A stretch of DNA of 32,862 nt from Trichococcus ilyis (GTDB lineage: Bacteria; Bacillota; Bacilli; Lactobacillales; Aerococcaceae). The number at the start of each line of letters is the position of its first letter. Within the stretch, counting starts at the first letter, position 1. The DNA is taken from contig NZ_FNYT01000007.1 of NCBI RefSeq assembly GCF_900109135.1, positions 1 to 32,862 of the forward strand, given 5' to 3'. Position numbers and translations under genes: made by a program. Under the pieces are notes generated by a model. It worked only from the letters and a program-made list of their open reading frames with translations. It was not told the origin of the DNA and did no database searches. Below are positions 25,338-32,608 of the stretch, piece by piece.

Positions 25338-26330
25338 TTATTGGTTCTCATACCTTTCGCGGTAATCCTGCAGGAGCAAATCGAACATCCGGATGCCGTT
25401 GGCTGCGCTGGCGGCATCGGCGGGGCTTTTCGCTTGGTCGTTCAGTTCGTCGACGACGGTTTGGATGAACGGCATGGCGACATGCTCCGGTGTTTCGAAG
25501 GTGTAGGTCGTCGTTTCTCCGTCCTTGATGAGGCGGATCCATTCGAAGCTCGTGCCTTCGAAGACCAAGGTTCCTTCCGATCCGATGATTGTCACTTCAT
25601 CCAAGTCGAAGTCCGCGACGTAGCACCAGGCGGCTGATCCGACGACGCCGTTCGCGAACCGGAAGGATGCCGAGACGGTGTCCTCGACTTCATAGAGTCC
25701 GGCCCGGTTCTCGACGATGCCGGTCATCACGGTGACGTCGCCGAAGTAATAGGCCAGGTAATCGAGCACATGCACTTGGATATCCAAGTCCTTCCCGCCA
25801 CCAGCGGCCGGCAACAGCCGCCAAGGCAGGCTGTCCTTGTGGAAATCTTCCGGTGCCGGCTGCTGGTATTGGCGGATTTCCACCAATTGCGGTTGACCGA
25901 TTGCGCCCTCGTCCAGCAGTTGTTTGATCTTCTGGAATTTCTCGAGCGCGCGGCGGTAGAAGCTGACGAATACCGGCAAGCCGTTTTCTTTTGCTGCATC
26001 CAGTATCGCTTGGCATTCCGCGAACGTGCGCGCCATCGGTTTCTCGATCAACGGCACTTTGTTCGCCGCGATCACCTGCATGGCGTAGTCGAAATGGGTG
26101 GCCGGCGGCGTGGCGATGTAGACGGCCGTGATCTCTTCGTCTGCCAGCAGTTCCTCGACCGTTGCGAAAACTTGGCCGTGCCCATGGCGTTTCACCCAAT
26201 CCTGCGCCTTGGCTTCGGTGCGGTTGTATACCCCTTTCAATCGCGAGCCGTTGGATTTATAGAGACCTGGTCCGCTTTTCTTCTCGGTCACGTCACCGCA
26301 GCCGATCATTCCCCATACTGTTTTTTGCAT
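25338..26330 (-). CDS. Gfo/Idh/MocA-family oxidoreductase
   Basis: This 330-residue protein has an N-terminal Rossmann fold (WGMIGCGDVTEKKSGPGLYK) and the family signature AVYIATPPATHFDYAMQVIA followed by VPLIEKPMARTFAEC, where EKP carries the catalytic lysine. The C-terminal alpha/beta domain includes GGGKDLDIQVHVLDYLAYYF with the family's substrate-site D and H. Members oxidise or reduce sugars and inositols with NAD(P). The substrate here is unknown. AGGAGGA sits 7 nt before the ATG. The gene is GC-rich and unrelated in composition to the polysaccharide locus. It probably forms an operon with uvsE. Confidence 0.93.
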   Translation of the reverse strand: MQKTVWGMIGCGDVTEKKSGPGLYKSNGSRLKGVYNRTEAKAQDWVKRHGHGQVFATVEELLADEEITAVYIATPPATHFDYAMQVIAANKVPLIEKPMARTFAECQAILDAAKENGLPVFVSFYRRALEKFQKIKQLLDEGAIGQPQLVEIRQYQQPAPEDFHKDSLPWRLLPAAGGGKDLDIQVHVLDYLAYYFGDVTVMTGIVENRAGLYEVEDTVSASFRFANGVVGSAAWCYVADFDLDEVTIIGSEGTLVFEGTSFEWIRLIKDGETTTYTFETPEHVAMPFIQTVVDELNDQAKSPADAASAANGIRMFDLLLQDYRERYENQ

Positions 26331-26361
26331 GTGCTATCCTCCTGATCTGTGTATATTGTTC

Positions 26362-26370
26362 ATTGTACCA
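26362..26370 (-). promoter_or_regulatory. Candidate extended -10 promoter for the Gfo/Idh-uvsE operon
   Basis: On the minus strand TGGTACAAT (TGn plus TACAAT) lies 31 nt before the oxidoreductase ATG. No convincing -35 box is seen, as is acceptable with an extended -10. Confidence 0.42.
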
Positions 26371-26404
26371 TTTGGATCCTCGCGCTGATGCGACAGAAGA
26401 TTGA

Positions 26405-26580
26405 ACATTCACCCCGCCGGAGGTGGCGGTCTTATTCTGTTTGTTTCTCCGGTGAAGCATAGGATGACCGAAGGTAAGGATACCGAAAGGCAACCAACTC
26501 CGGCCACCAGCCCTTCGTTGTAGTTGAGCAGTTGGCGCGAGTTGTTCTCCGACGAATGCTCTCTTTGTCGGAGTTGGTGT
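26405..26580. repeat. Short hairpin-repeat element between the oxidoreductase gene and the toxin gene
   Basis: Arms CCGCCGGAGG, TTTCTCCGGTGAAGC, AACTCCGGCCACC...AGTTGAGCAGTTGG and TTCTCCGACGAATGCTCTCT followed by TTGTCGGAGTTGG form successive hairpins. The second half is similar to 21455-21560. No gene is found between 26331 and 26699. Confidence 0.68.
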
Positions 26581-26627
26581 GCGGGCGATCGGATATCGAT
26601 AAGAAGCAGGAATTGATTCCATGCAAA

Positions 26628-26667
26628 AAGCCGTAAACCACTGGCAATATGCAGTGTTTTACGGCTT
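26628..26667. terminator. Terminator downstream of the toxin-antitoxin genes
   Basis: AAGCCGTAAACCACTG (26628-26643) pairs with CAGTGTTTTACGGCTT (26652-26667), with one mismatch in 16, around an 8-nt loop. A T run follows on the plus strand and a shorter one on the minus strand. On the minus strand it lies beyond the end of the toxin gene. Confidence 0.8.
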
Positions 26668-26786
26668 CCTTTTTTTGTTGCCTTGCAGATAGGCTGGCAT
26701 CAATTTTTCGTTTTATATTTCTCTTGGAGTTTGGCCGAAGTGTCCTGCTTGAGTTCGTCGAAGTCGTTTGTAGTGTCCTCGCTTCT

Positions 26787-27116
26787 TTAGACCACATCCA
26801 TGACAAACGCAATATATTCATCGTGTTCCCAGGTAGCTTTATAGCCGTTGATCTGAAGGAAGATATCGGTTGCAGCTATGGCTGTCCGTTTGTTGGCATT
26901 TTGGAACAGTTGTTTTCCTGCAATGCCGAGCAGCAACACTGCCGCTATATCGAAAATTGTCGGGTAGGCGTCCTCTCCGAACGCGGTTGCCTTGGGCGCC
27001 TCAACCACTGCGTTGAGCCCTTCTTTTTCTCTTACGCCTATAATTTCTTGGGGAGTGAACTTTTTGATGATTCTCGCGTTGATCTGGATTAGTTGTTCTT
27101 CGGTCAGATAGTTCAT
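26787..27116 (-). CDS. Doc-like (Fic superfamily) toxin, probably shortened by a premature stop
   Basis: The 109-residue protein has the Doc/Fic core QLFQNANKRTAIAATDIFLQ near residue 70-90, with NANKR as the phosphate-binding loop. Doc kinases phosphorylate EF-Tu to halt translation. Two oddities: the usual first His of the H-x-F motif is Gln, and the protein ends at AFVMDVV, where relatives normally continue for about 20-25 residues. After the TAA (26787-26789) the same frame stays open for 28 more codons (RSEDTTNDFDELKQDTSAKL, then QEKYKTKN) to a TGA at 26700-26702, so a nonsense mutation is likely. The ATG lies 3 nt after the antitoxin stop, so translation is coupled. Activity is doubtful. 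Confidence 0.78.
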   Translation of the reverse strand: MNYLTEEQLIQINARIIKKFTPQEIIGVREKEGLNAVVEAPKATAFGEDAYPTIFDIAAVLLLGIAGKQLFQNANKRTAIAATDIFLQINGYKATWEHDEYIAFVMDVV

Positions 27117-27119
27117 TTT

Positions 27120-27536
27120 TTACATGTCGGCCAATGATTTCATTACCGAGTCATATTTGTCGAAGTAATCGTCCAACATTGTGTCAAGCTCTTCAGTCCC
27201 TAATTCGTCTGGCTTAGCAGCCGGAGTGACTTTCGAGATTAAAACGGTGTCCAACTCTTTTTCCCCATCGTTCATTTTTACAGTGATGTACTGGATTTCG
27301 TCTCCAGGTTCAGCATGTAAAGTGCGCAGTACGTCCTCAGGCACAGAGATAACGACGCTATTACCGGTCATTCGCAATTTGAAAGTGTTCACCTTTTCCT
27401 TCGATCGTTTATTGCTTTCAGCGAGCGAATAGCGGTAAGTGCGTTTGGCCGTTCCTCCTTTTGGGTTAGTCGGTGGATTTGTTTCTGAAATAGCTGTTGC
27501 ATTCGTTTTAGCGTTCTTACTCATAGTATTCGACAT
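27120..27536 (-). CDS. AbrB/MazE-type antitoxin of the Doc-like module
   Basis: The 138-residue protein has a disordered N-terminus rich in Asn, Thr and Lys. A swapped-hairpin AbrB/MazE DNA-binding domain follows at about residues 50-85 (KLRMTGNSVVISVPEDVLRT followed by LHAEPGDEI), then an acidic C-terminal tail (ELGTEELDTMLDDYFDKYD) that probably wraps the toxin. Antitoxins of this kind neutralise the toxin and repress the operon through palindromic operators; two such sites lie upstream at 27591-27627. A second ATG at 27524 (MSKNAK) is an alternative start. It precedes the toxin by 3 nt, the normal order. Confidence 0.85.
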   Translation of the reverse strand: MSNTMSKNAKTNATAISETNPPTNPKGGTAKRTYRYSLAESNKRSKEKVNTFKLRMTGNSVVISVPEDVLRTLHAEPGDEIQYITVKMNDGEKELDTVLISKVTPAAKPDELGTEELDTMLDDYFDKYDSVMKSLADM

Positions 27537-27590
27537 CCTCTCGATTTTAATTTTTTATTTCATGATTTTTTCTGGGATTGTTTGCGCCTC

Positions 27591-27633
27591 ATAACTGTAT
27601 ATACAGATTAACAGTATATACAGTTATTGTCAA
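27591..27633 (-). promoter_or_regulatory. Promoter and operator of the toxin-antitoxin operon
   Basis: On the minus strand TTGACA (27628-27633) and TAATCT (27605-27610) are separated by exactly 17 bp. The -10 sits in the 9-bp spacer of a perfect inverted repeat: ATAACTGTATATAC (27591-27604) and its reverse complement (27614-27627). The left arm also contains the self-palindrome CTGTATATACAG. This is an ideal site for autoregulation by the antitoxin. The -10 is about 70 nt before the first ATG. Confidence 0.8.
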
Positions 27634-27689
27634 TTGTCACTGCTAAGGAGAGGACCGGAAAGAATTGATACCGTCCTGGGCTGGCGCCC

Positions 27690-27880
27690 GACATCGCCGA
27701 CTTGCGTCGGCTGTTCGGGATTCTTTGCTCTTCGTTCAGCCGACGATTTTGCTTTATGTCGGCTGTTTGGCATTCTTCACATTTCGTTCAGTCAACGACT
27801 CTTGTTTTCGTCGCCTGTTCGGGATTCTTTGCTCTCCGTTCAGCCGACGTACCCCAGCTTGCGCCGACAATCAACCACTC
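27690..27880. repeat. Second repeat family: three 52-bp tandem hairpin units
   Basis: Units begin GTCGGCTGTTCGGGATTCTT at 27706, GTCGGCTGTTTGGCATTCTT at 27758 and GTCGCCTGTTCGGGATTCTT at 27810, a period of 52 bp, with partial arms on both sides (CGCCGAC before, GCGCCGAC after). GTCGGCTG arms can pair with CAGCCGAC on either side, giving alternative hairpins. The sequence differs from the CTCCGG arrays but the design is the same. Apart from this and the flanking regulatory sites, 27537-27943 holds no gene. Confidence 0.85.
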
Positions 27881-27905
27881 AAAACAACCGAATGCCAAAA
27901 AAATA

Positions 27906-27925
27906 GCTCCCGCCGCGGCGGGAGC
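27906..27925 (-). terminator. Intrinsic terminator of the CoA-disulfide reductase gene
   Basis: GCTCCCGCCGCGGCGGGAGC is a 20-bp perfect palindrome, followed on the minus strand by TATTTTTTTGG. It lies 18 nt after the stop codon. Confidence 0.92.
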
Positions 27926-27943
27926 CTTAAAGGTGTTGCTCGA

Positions 27944-30451
27944 TTAGATGAACAGGTTCAGATTGGCATCCATCGTGTCGCCGATGTAGGCGGCTACGCC
28001 GCCGAAGTCGACGCCCTCGATGATTTCTTCTTCTTTGATGCCCATGATGTCCATGGACATTGTGCAAGCCACCATCTTGACGCCCATTTTTTGCGCTTGG
28101 GCGATCATGGCCGGCAGGCTGTCAACGTTCTTCTGTTTCATGACGGCTTGGATCATCTTGGAGCCTACGCCGCTCATGTTCATTTTCGAGATCGGCAGTT
28201 TGCCGGCGTGGCTCGGCAGCATGATGTCGAACATTCTTTCCATGCCGCGTTTGGCTACGCTGACTTTTTCCGGGCGTTTGATGACGTTCAGGCCCCAGAA
28301 AGTGAAGAACATCGTCACTTGTTTGCCGTAAGCCGCCGCTCCGTTGGCGATGATGAAGGAAGCCAAGGCTTTGTCCAAGTCCCCGCTGAAGACGACCATC
28401 GTGGCGCCGTCCTTGGTTTCCTGCAGGATCGGTGCCTGGGCGGCTTGGGCTGCCAATGCGGCTTCGTTGAATCCGGCTGGCGTTGCTGATTTCACAGCGC
28501 CGGCTTTGCCTTTCGCGACATGGGCGCGGACGATCTTGCCGTCGATTTCCTTCGAGAGCAGCGTGTTGCCGGTGTTCTTCGTCCAGGCGGCGATGTCGGC
28601 GAGGAAGCCGAAGTCGGATGCTTCGATGATCAGTTCCTGGCCGTCGACCATCTTGTCGATGTTCTCCTTCACTTTCAGGATCGGGCCGGGGCACTGCAGT
28701 CCGCAGGCATCGACCTGGATCGTGTTGGAAGCTGGCTGGGCGGCAGGTTTCGCATGCACGGGTTCGACATGGACCGCTGCTTCCGGCACGTCTTCTTCAT
28801 AAGTCAAAGTCGTTTTGGCTTGTTTGTAAGTCTTGTAGCCGCCGTCCAGGTTCTTGACGCTGAAGCCGTTCTGCATCAGGATGCGGGCCGCGTTGTAGCC
28901 GCGGTGGCCGACTTGGCAGAACACATGGATCGTTTTGTCTTTCGGCAGTTCGCTCATGCGCTCGCGGATTTGCGCCAGCGGGATCGTGTAGGCATTGCCC
29001 AATGCGCCGGTCGCCAACTCGAATTCTTCGCGGACATCCAGCAGGAAGGCGCCTTTTGCGATCAGGCCGTCGACTTCATGCCATTGGAACGTGTCGATTT
29101 TGCCTTCGAGGATGTTCGAGGCCACATAGCCGGCGATGTTGGCCGGATCTTTGGCGGATGAATAAGGCGGTGCGTAGGCCAATTCCAGATCCGGCAAATC
29201 GTAGACGGTCGCGCCCAGTTTCATGGCCGTCGCGATGACGTCGACGCGTTTTTCGACGCCTTCCATCCCGACCGCCTGCACGCCGAGGATCTTGCCGTCG
29301 AGGCCGAAGAGCAGCTTGATGTCCAACGGCGAAGCCCCCGGGTAATAACCGGCATGGGAGTTCGGATGGATGTGGACCACTTTATAGTCCGTGCCTGAGC
29401 CGTTCAAGGTTTTCTCGTTGTTTCCGGCTGCCGCCACCGTCAATTCGAAGACTTTCGCGACCGAAGTGCCCATCGTGCCTTTGTAGCGGACATCCATGCC
29501 GTTCAGGTGGTCGGCCACCAGGCGGCCTTGGCGGTTCGCCGGCCAAGCCAACGGAACGACTGTCGGTTTGCCGTTGACGAAGTCGGTCACCTCGATGACG
29601 TCGCCGACCGCGAAGATGTCCGGATCGGATGTCTGCAGCTGGTCGTTCACGACGATCGCGCCTCTGACGCCGGTCTTCAGGCCTGCAGCGGTCGCCAATT
29701 CGTTTTCCGGCGTCACGCCGATGGAAAGGATCGTCATGTCCGTGTTCAGCACTTTTCCGCTGTTCAGGCGGACTTTTGATCCTTTGTCCTCGAAGGCTTT
29801 GACGCCGTCGTTCAGGATCAGGTTGACGTTATGCATATCGATGTGCGCGTGCACGGATTGGGCCATTTCGAAGTCGATTGGCGCCATGACCTGGTCGCTC
29901 ATTTCGACCAAGGATACTTGGATGCCCAATTCCCAGAGGTTTTCCATCATTTCCAAACCGATGAAGCCGCCGCCGATGACGGTTGCGCGCTTGACTTGGT
30001 GCTCGTTGATGTAGGCCTTGATCTTGTCCATGTCCGGGATGTTGCGCAGCGTGAAGACGTTCTCCGCTTCCTCGATGCCGGCGATTGCCGGTTTGATCGG
30101 ACGTGCGCCGGTCGAGATGATCAGCTTATCGTAGCTCTCTTCAGTCGTTGCGCCGGTCAATACATGTTTCACTGTGATGGTCTTCTCAGCGCGGTTGATC
30201 TTAACGACTTCACTGAAGTTTTTGATGCCGATGTTGAATTTCTTCGCCATGCCGCCGACCGTTTCAAGGAGGAGATTATCGCGCTCCTGGATCGTGCCGC
30301 CGATGTGGTAAGGCAAGCCGCAGTTCGCGAAGGAGATGTATTCACCCTTTTCGAAGATGACGATTTCGTCCTCCTCGTTCAGTCTTCTCAAACGTGCCGC
30401 CGCCGTCGCTCCGCCGGCCACGCCGCCGATGATCACAATTTTACGTTTCAT
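27944..30451 (-). CDS. cdr: Four-domain persulfide enzyme: CoA-disulfide reductase, rhodanese, TusA, DsrE-like
   Basis: The 835-residue protein has four modules. Residues 1-450 are an FAD/NAD(P)H CoA-disulfide reductase (IVIIGGVAGGATAAARLRRL; active Cys44 in SFANCGLPYHIGG). Residues 453-545 are a rhodanese domain (active Cys about 512 in VFCQVGHRG). Residues 576-648 are TusA (DACGLQCPGPILKVKEN, Cys583 and Cys587). Residues 675-835 are a DsrE-family domain with Cys about 796 in VACTMSMDIMGI. All expected cysteines are present, so sulfane sulfur can be passed between modules: reduction of CoA disulfide/persulfide, sulfur transfer, and storage or relay. The role is sulfide and persulfide detoxification in the cytoplasm. 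AGGA lies upstream of the ATG; a terminator follows. A CstR/CsoR-like operator overlaps its promoter. Confidence 0.93.
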   Translation of the reverse strand: MKRKIVIIGGVAGGATAAARLRRLNEEDEIVIFEKGEYISFANCGLPYHIGGTIQERDNLLLETVGGMAKKFNIGIKNFSEVVKINRAEKTITVKHVLTGATTEESYDKLIISTGARPIKPAIAGIEEAENVFTLRNIPDMDKIKAYINEHQVKRATVIGGGFIGLEMMENLWELGIQVSLVEMSDQVMAPIDFEMAQSVHAHIDMHNVNLILNDGVKAFEDKGSKVRLNSGKVLNTDMTILSIGVTPENELATAAGLKTGVRGAIVVNDQLQTSDPDIFAVGDVIEVTDFVNGKPTVVPLAWPANRQGRLVADHLNGMDVRYKGTMGTSVAKVFELTVAAAGNNEKTLNGSGTDYKVVHIHPNSHAGYYPGASPLDIKLLFGLDGKILGVQAVGMEGVEKRVDVIATAMKLGATVYDLPDLELAYAPPYSSAKDPANIAGYVASNILEGKIDTFQWHEVDGLIAKGAFLLDVREEFELATGALGNAYTIPLAQIRERMSELPKDKTIHVFCQVGHRGYNAARILMQNGFSVKNLDGGYKTYKQAKTTLTYEEDVPEAAVHVEPVHAKPAAQPASNTIQVDACGLQCPGPILKVKENIDKMVDGQELIIEASDFGFLADIAAWTKNTGNTLLSKEIDGKIVRAHVAKGKAGAVKSATPAGFNEAALAAQAAQAPILQETKDGATMVVFSGDLDKALASFIIANGAAAYGKQVTMFFTFWGLNVIKRPEKVSVAKRGMERMFDIMLPSHAGKLPISKMNMSGVGSKMIQAVMKQKNVDSLPAMIAQAQKMGVKMVACTMSMDIMGIKEEEIIEGVDFGGVAAYIGDTMDANLNLFI

Positions 30452-30503
30452 TCTATATAATCCTCATTTCACAAAGTTTTTTGGTTTCGGTTATCTGCTG
30501 ACA

Positions 30504-30532
30504 ATAATACCCCGGTAGGTATAATTTGTAAA
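30504..30532 (-). promoter_or_regulatory. Promoter with CstR/CsoR-like operator upstream of the CoA-disulfide reductase gene
   Basis: On the minus strand TTTACA (30527-30532) and TATTAT (30504-30509) are separated by 17 bp. Between them lies ATACCCCGGTAGGTAT (30507-30522 on the plus strand), an ATACC...GGTAT inverted repeat like the known CsoR/CstR operators (ATACCCC...GGGTAT). CstR senses persulfides in Firmicutes, which fits the gene it controls. No cstR gene is in the window. Confidence 0.65.
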
Positions 30533-30589
30533 GCGAAATGTGACGGGAATGTTAAAAAAATTTTGCACAAACTCTCGGCCGGCCCGTGG

Positions 30590-31560
30590 GTGCCGCCTTC
30601 TCCTCCGGTGAACGCCCTCTCACCGGAGTTGCGCTTCCCGGTAATAGTCCTTCCTCCTGTTACCGGTGGCTGGCCGGAGCTGGTCCTGGATTCACACGCT
30701 GTCCTCCGGCGAACAAAGTCTCGTCGGAGGAGCGAGCTTTTGCGCTCGCGTCAGCTCCGGCGTGGGGGTTCCCGCCGGAGAACAGGTCGTGGCGCCTTCT
30801 CCTCCGGTGAACGCCCCCTCACCGGAGTTGCGGTTCCCGGTAATAGTCTTTCCTCCTGCGAGCGAATGCTGGCCGGAGCTGGGCACGCGGGCGGAGGCTG
30901 TCCTCCGATGAACAAATGCTCTCCGGAGGTGGTGATTTTGTGCTCACGTCTGCTCCGGCGAAGGCAACCCTCATCGGAGCTGGTGCTCTCCTCCGGTGAA
31001 CGGGGCTCTCACCGGAGTTGCGGTTTCGGTATTGGTCCTTCCTCCGGGGAGCGAATGTTGGTCGGAGCTGGGCACGCGGGCGGAGGCTGTCCTCCGATGA
31101 ACAAATGCTCTCCGGAGGTGGTGATTTTGTGCTCACGTCAGCTCCGGCGAAGGCAACCCTCATCGGAGCTGGTGCTTTCCTTCGGTGAACGGGCTTCTCA
31201 CCGGAGTTGCACTTTCCGGTATTAGTCCTTCCTCCGGGGAGCGAATGTTGGCCGGAGCTGGGCGCGCGGACGTAGGCTGTCTTCCGGCGAACAAAGGCTC
31301 GTCGGAGCTGAGCGTTTCCTGCACTCGCCTGCTCCGGCAAAGGCAAACCTCATCGGAGCTGGTGCTCTCCTCCGGTGAACGGGGCTCTCACCGGAGTTGC
31401 GGTTGCCGGTAATCGTCCTTCCTCCGGTAACCGGCTGCTAGCCGGAGCTGGGCGCGGATTCGCAGGCTGTCCTCCGACGGACAAGTGCTCGCAGGAGGTA
31501 CGAAATTTCCCCTCGCATCAGCTCCGGCGAAGGAGATCCCCGCCGGAGATCGATTCCCTG
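30590..31560. repeat. Tandem hairpin array, five units of about 189 bp
   Basis: The conserved arm CTCCGGTG starts at 30603, 30802, 30991 and 31370 (with the variant CTTCGGTG at 31180), spacings of 199, 189, 189 and 190 bp. Each unit has four hairpins. In the first, CTCCGGTG pairs with CACCGGAG around a loop of about 10 nt. Then come CCTCCGG...CGGAGCTGG, CCTCCG...CGGAGG and GCTCCG...CGGAGC. Adjacent arms can also pair in another register (for example CGGAGG-CTGT-CCTCCG at 31081-31096). Long frames cross the array only because the period is near a multiple of three. No spacers, no ribosome-binding sites and no transposase are present. Confidence 0.92.
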
Positions 31561-31590
31561 CTGCCAGACAATCTTTCCGGTAAACAAACA

Positions 31591-31633
31591 GGCAAGAACT
31601 CCGACGAACAGCAGCTTCGTCGGAGTTCTTGCC
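31591..31633 (-). terminator. Terminator of the NERD gene, built from a hairpin-repeat motif
   Basis: GGCAAGAACTCCGACGAA (31591-31608) pairs perfectly over 18 bp with 31616-31633 around a CAGCAGC loop. It starts directly next to the stop codon. The inner part ACTCCGACGAACA...TTCGTCGGAGTT is the same motif as the third hairpin of the nearby array units. Confidence 0.88.
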
Positions 31634-31634
31634 T

Positions 31635-32534
31635 TTACACATAATGGCGCCCATGGCCTTTTCCCACAGCTTTGTAGTTGTTGCGCAGCACCCGATAGAT
31701 GCGATCCTTGTTGTCCATCCCGCACCACTCGGCCATCCGCGGGGTCGTCACTTTCGCATCCGGAAAAATCAGCCGGAACTCTTCAATGTTGTGCAGGATC
31801 GTTTTGTTTGTCCGCCGCCTTTTTTTGCAAACCGGACAATAGACGGACTTGATGCCATCGAGGCGCACCGCCGATCCGCAATCAAGGCAGAACAGCGCTT
31901 TTCGCAGCTTTCCGAAATCGATTGCCGGCAGCTCGTCCGCAAAATGGCGCGGATTGTGCATCCGGATCAGCGCATCCGCCAACTGCTGTTGCTCCGGCCC
32001 TATTTTCCCTTTCACCCGGAAATTTTGAAAATGAGGCAAAATCTGCCCGGGAAGCAGGTAGTCCGCAATTTTCCGAGCACTCAGCAAATTGAACTCAGGA
32101 TTGACGAAGACGACAAAGCCCTCAATCGGCATTTCGAGTTTCAGATCCGCAAGCAGCACGCCCAATCTTGCCATAGTCCGGTTCAGCTGGACCGAGGGAT
32201 TTTCCATCGTGGCGCCACTTGGTTTCCGGAGTGTCAACGGGCCCCACAGATGGTCACCTTTGTAGTTTTTCGTTTCATACACCAGCAGTTTGTCGGGGCA
32301 AATCACCAGCGTATCGATCTGGATCGAGATGCGGTTGTGCCTAAATTGCAGGTCGTTCAGCACCAAACAGCGCGAATCCAGCGCCTCCGTGTGTACATCA
32401 AGGCCGCATTCGCCCCCGAACCCTCCATCCATATGCAGCAAATAATACTGATCCCCCGGCTCCAATCTCATCCGTTTGGCCAACGCTTCATAAATGCAGA
32501 GCATCCGCGGTTTTTGACGTTCTTTGTATGCCAT
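31635..32534 (-). CDS. NERD-domain nuclease-related protein with C-terminal zinc ribbon
   Basis: The 299-residue protein has a NERD domain at residues about 40-150. HNRISIQIDTLVICPDKLLV followed by YETKNYKGD contains the D...E-x-K (IDTL, YETKNYKG) catalytic-like core shared with restriction-type nucleases. A zinc ribbon follows (CLDCG...CPVCKKRRR, about residues 215-240). NERD proteins are thought to act on DNA or RNA, but none is well understood. AGAAGGAGGAG lies 6 nt before the ATG. The gene is alone on its strand and lies between two arrays of the same hairpin repeat. GC is high, like the other genes on this side. Confidence 0.88.
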   Translation of the reverse strand: MAYKERQKPRMLCIYEALAKRMRLEPGDQYYLLHMDGGFGGECGLDVHTEALDSRCLVLNDLQFRHNRISIQIDTLVICPDKLLVYETKNYKGDHLWGPLTLRKPSGATMENPSVQLNRTMARLGVLLADLKLEMPIEGFVVFVNPEFNLLSARKIADYLLPGQILPHFQNFRVKGKIGPEQQQLADALIRMHNPRHFADELPAIDFGKLRKALFCLDCGSAVRLDGIKSVYCPVCKKRRRTNKTILHNIEEFRLIFPDAKVTTPRMAEWCGMDNKDRIYRVLRNNYKAVGKGHGRHYV

Positions 32535-32608
32535 AGACTTCTCCTCCTTCTGAATTGAATTGTCACTTGTAATATCTGCATTCCATCCAGATTTGCGTTA
32601 ATTCCGTT

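Noticed and set aside
28520-30460. Several 170-213-codon plus-strand frames opposite the CoA-disulfide reductase gene
   Set aside because: They are mirror frames of a well-supported four-domain protein; no binding sites or known motifs.
30590-31560. CRISPR array
   Set aside because: Units are about 190 bp with conserved hairpins throughout; there are no short repeats with unique spacers of constant length and no cas genes.
30563-31644. Long open frames through the hairpin array on both strands (up to 220 codons)
   Set aside because: They translate the repeat itself, giving peptides such as SSGERMLAGAG over and over, without ribosome-binding sites. They stay open because the unit is close to 189 bp, a multiple of three.
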